Part shown: positions 60,640-64,000 of the stretch, one piece after another
Layout: each line of letters opens with the position of its first letter
Numbering within the stretch: position 1 is the stretch's first letter
NCBI RefSeq assembly: GCF_032884065.1
Contig: NC_088873.1
Span: 31,175,727 to 31,239,726 of the forward strand
DNA: 64,000 bases
Source: Artemia franciscana
Taxonomy: Eukaryota > Arthropoda > Branchiopoda > Anostraca > Artemiidae
Direction of reading: 5' to 3'
Made by a program: the position numbers and the translations under genes
The notes under the pieces: model-generated
What the model was told of the DNA's origin: nothing
The model's database searches: none
What the model saw: only the letters and a program-made list of their open reading frames with translations

Positions 60640-62400
60640 ACATAGGAATAATTGATTAGAAACAATTCATAAAATGTTTTAAACAATAGGCTTACCTATA
60701 CATCTTTTTAATAAATAAGCTATATTTTAACAGCCGTCTTCCTTCGATGCTGTCAACTCGGCAGCTTTCGCACATTACGTTTATATTCCAGAAAACATCA
60801 ACTAATTTAATGTCAAAATGTCAACGTCTAAAATGTCAACGTTTATCCATCACTGTTCCAGAAAATGTCAACTAATTTGGACAAATCCAAACTTCACTCC
60901 GTTTTGCAGAAAACTTTCAACGTTTCCCCTATCAACTTGTAATTCTTAGCTTATGAGAAAGTATACAATTGTTGATATATAACTTCATCAATCATGAGAT
61001 TCATCAACGGATTTAGCGTATTTATTTCGCGGAGTTTGTTTCGTCAAAGTACAACCACATTATGACACCCTTGTTCTCATATTTTGACAAAACTTCGTAG
61101 ATTTAGCCCTCTCATGGACCTTATCAACAATACAGATATGTGTACAAATAAGCAAATCTTCAACTACATTTCAAGTGGTTCATCTAGTGTTATTTTACAT
61201 AGTATTATTTTCTATATTATATCTGTATTATTTATATCTATCTATATTATATCTAGTATCACTCATATATATCTAGTAAAATCTAATATTATTATTAGTA
61301 CTATTATTTAGTATTATTTTATATCGAGTATCATTTATATATATATATTATCTAGTATCTAACATTATTTTATATATTATTTTACAGTTGTATATTTCAA
61401 GTGGTTTATCTCCATAACACTATCCTGAGGCATAAAAATCCTTTTCACAACTTACTTCTCCTTCTACAGCAAAGCTCCAAATTTTGATGCATACAGCTTT
61501 GTGGAAATTTCCATGAAAAAACTAAAGTTAATATATAATTTCTTAGACCACACTGCGTTTCCATTTACAAAATTTTAGAAAGAGTAAAATGGTTATAATT
61601 ATTTTTATTGACTAATTATAACATATAATTATGTTATTGACTTATTTATACTAGTGAAAAGGCGTTTTATGTTAAGAAGGGGGAAACAACCTGGAACGGG
61701 AAGAACATTAGTTTTTGTGGTTGCTTTAATGGTAGTGTGCCTTCCTATCTACACATACACTGTCTAATATATATTAAACACAATTAATCGCTATACTACT
61801 TTTCAAAGTTTTAAAGAAATATATTGGTAATGATAGGAGAAACATGAAGATGTTTCTTCATGTTCATGTTCAATAATTCATGCTCTGAATTATTTGTCTA
61901 TATTATTTTTTCTATTGTTTGGTAAATGACGACTTATACTTATTGACGACATGACTGCCTGTCCATGGATTATTCTTTATTGTTGATTGTGTGTGGCTAT
62001 GCTATTTGACCTATGTGATTGTATGGATGAGTAGGGTTAAGGCCTCATTCAAGTTCTGGTCTATATTAATCACTAATTTAGGAAAACAGTCTTCCTTTTC
62101 TCCTTCTGTCTCTCTTTTTTTTGTGTGTTTGTGCTGTTGCATTGGTGATTTCTCTTTTCATGATATTATTCCAGGTTGGATCCAGTGCTGGTGGAGAAAA
62201 AATTTTTTTAGTTTTCTCCCCGACAGACCTTTACCCTGGTCCAGGTTTTCAACCTGATATTGTTAATTATTGGTGAGATGGCACTTATGCAAATTCATGT
62301 TCTTTCATCTTTTTGTTTATGTATTTATTGACCTATTGACCTTGGCATGTTTTTTGGACTTCGATTGTTGGATTTTGATTTGGATGTTGGTTTGTTTTGG
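60640..62400. other. AT-rich sequence, no supported gene
   Basis: Contains a degenerate TATCTAGTATTATT-type repeat (61195-61390), and near 60800-60880 a short duplicated phrase 'atgtcaac'. It is probably MANF intron plus the 5' region of the Penelope-like element. Confidence 0.4.
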
Positions 62401-62421
62401 ATTTATTTTCAATAACTTTTT

Positions 62422-64000
62422 ATGCAACAAAACACAAATATTAGCCTCGGAACTCGGAACGATTTTTTGAAAGTTAGTAAGTGTAAAAGTCGTTGTTTTC
62501 TTTGCCAAGATCATTTTGTCCCACGGACTTCTGTTAAAAGTACATTGTATAATTAAAATTTTGCATGCAAGTTACGTGGTAATGTTAATTGTAGAACAAC
62601 CAATGTAATTTACCTATTAGAATGTAATAAATGCTGCCTACAATATGTGGGGGAAACAACTAATAATATATATAAAAGATTTTCTGGACATAAGACAACA
62701 GTTAATAATGAAAAAACTAATAACTATCTAGTTCAACATTGTAATAATGGTAAATGTTCCATATCAGATATAACTGTCACAATTTTAGAAAATTTAGAAT
62801 TAGAAAATTTAAATAAAGAAGAGAAGAATAATAGACTGCGTAAACAGGAGGATTTCTGGATCCATACTCTTGGTACAGCTTATCCTTTTGGGCTAAATGA
62901 TCGTGTAGCAAAATATGGTGACATGTCTCATGTTGTTGTTAAATGTATTGATGGTTTTATGGACCATCCTTCTTTTACTTGTCCTACTAAACGTAAAAAA
63001 CGATCGAGAGGACATAGGAAAAATAATAGAAAAAATGAATTAGATGTACATATGCTTTCTATAGATCTATGCAAGGATAACAGATTATATTTACCTATTA
63101 ATTTTACTTGTAAGCAGATTGAAGATATTAATTTACCAGAAATTTTAAATCAGCGGCATGTGAAACAGGCCCTTCCTAGAAATTTGAATTATAATGATAG
63201 TCCAGTTTTAACTTATAAATTTTCAAAAACTATTGGGCAAATTATTTTTAATTATAATTTAATACTAAAAAAACTAGATAGTGATATAAATTGGAAACCG
63301 GTTTGTAATTGTAAGTAACTTGGCCCATTTGTAAATCCTACTTACAAACATGTTATAACAGGGGACTTGTCAATAATAAAGCAAGATGATCTTCAAATTA
63401 TAACGAATAAAGGGGCTAATTTCCGTCTTTCTCATCATCTGAAACCATCGAGTGTTCTTGATGGCTTGGAAAATGATTTTGATTTATTTATTGATAAGTG
63501 GTGTAAGAAAGAGAATAAAAATAAAGCGAGTTTTCAAAGTTGGAAGAATTTAATTATTAGTAGAATAAGAAATAAAATATATTCCAACTTAAAAAATAGT
63601 AACACTAAATCATTATTTTATAATGCGAAGATTAAACAAGCAATTGCTAATCTAAAGAATGAATTTGTAATTGTGCGAGTGGATAAAGCTAATAATAATT
63701 TCGCCATAATTTGTCAGAAGCTGTATTGTGATATCTTAAAAAGGGAGTTATGCACAACTAATGTTTACGAAAAGGTAAATATAGAGGATGAGAATTTAAT
63801 TGAAAAGACTGAAGAAACATTTTTTAAAAATTTTAATATTAAAATAAATGACAATGATAAAAAGTTCCCTTTCCTATATTGGACTGTAAAATTTCATAAG
63901 AATCCCCTTAAACCACGGTTTATTGCTGGAGCAGCTAAATGTCCAACCCGCATTGCTGCTACTGACCTCTCTTTAATTTTAAAGGAAATTGTAAATAAAC
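62422..64000 (+). pseudogene. Penelope-like element with N-terminal GIY-YIG (Naiad-type), right-truncated by window
   Basis: One frame runs from an ATG at 62422 to the window edge with only two stops, TAA at 62554 and at 63316. Before the first stop is a Cys motif (KCKSRCFLCQDHF). Next is a GIY-YIG endonuclease: VIYLLECNKCC, QYVGET, YKRFSGHK and the Glu-containing KQEDFWIHTLGTAYPFGLND. After the second stop come LGPFVNPTYKHVITGDLSII and RLSHHLKPS. The start of the Penelope-type reverse transcriptase follows: VRVDKANNNFAII, then FPFLYWTVKFHKNPLKPRFI. In classic Penelope elements GIY-YIG follows the RT. The N-terminal placement with a zinc-binding motif matches the published Naiad group. Frame is kept on both sides of each TAA, so these are point mutations in a young copy; the rest of the RT is off the window. 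Confidence 0.88.

Noticed and set aside
61420-61510. Missing MANF exon on the minus strand
   Set aside because: There is a GTAAGT-like donor, but the translated frame has none of the expected Cys pattern of the MANF N domain.
62554-63318. Selenocysteine recoding in the Penelope-like element
   Set aside because: Known for some Naiad elements at UGA, but both interruptions here are TAA.

Overview
This is a 64 kb piece of a repeat-rich, AT-rich animal nuclear genome. The evidence is spliced genes with GT-AG introns (and one GC-AG), non-LTR retrotransposons, a Helitron, hAT elements, a tRNA-derived SINE and a Penelope-like element. The two recognisable genes encode farnesyl diphosphate synthase and MANF. 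The gene content and repeat style suggest an invertebrate, most likely an arthropod. The dispersed repeats look to me like those of brine shrimp (Artemia), but that is an impression from memory and was not tested.

All host genes I can support lie on the minus strand and were read exon by exon from reading frame plus splice sites. (1) Farnesyl diphosphate synthase (FPPS): four coding exons at 30540-30619, 24562-24712, 22832-22969 and 5497-5700. They join in phase into the first 191 residues, ending after the first Asp-rich motif; the C-terminal half lies beyond the left edge. Its N-terminus looks like a mitochondrial presequence, one intron is GC-AG, and one intron of about 17.1 kb is filled with transposons. 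A decayed copy of exon 1 lies at 41294-41374. (2) An unrecognised small three-exon gene (49441-49524, 46812-47054, 45414-45461; 124 aa), whose first coding exon lies inside a hAT-type element with a perfect 8-bp target duplication. (3) MANF/ARMET: the last two exons (60479-60620, 58595-58761), ending in the ER-retention-like tail KSEL.

Mobile elements make up most of the rest. Left part (1-20 kb): a roughly 270-bp-unit tandem array, a degenerate ACT-rich array, a foldback element, a decayed RTE-type LINE (6487-9384), and two interleaved repeat families. I call them family A (terminal hairpin, internal long palindrome) and family B (GTCY microsatellite plus an array of about 300-bp monomers, with features of Helentron-associated HINE/DINE-1 elements). 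They are nested in each other and around a Polinton-like integrase fragment, a LINE fragment and a 229-bp (CT)n tract. 20.4-22.5 kb is a Helitron with both termini visible. 25.5-26.0 kb is a 521-bp hAT element. 26.5-27.2 kb is a LINE 3' end. 31-32.3 kb is family A. 35.4-38.0 kb holds two LINE fragments in opposite orientation, inside a degenerate repeat (family D). 42.3-43.4 kb is a minisatellite interrupted by a SINE. 44.2-44.8 kb is a minisatellite. 46-53 kb holds a third repeat family (C) and two hAT elements. 53.5-55.5 kb is a near-complete family A copy. 57.3-58.4 kb has LINE remnants. 62.4 kb to the right edge is a Penelope-like element with its GIY-YIG domain before the reverse transcriptase (Naiad-type layout), broken by two in-frame TAA codons.

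The most notable points are the FPPS leader and its duplicated first exon, the hAT element containing what looks like a host coding exon, the permuted-domain Penelope-like element, and the palindrome-bearing families A and B.
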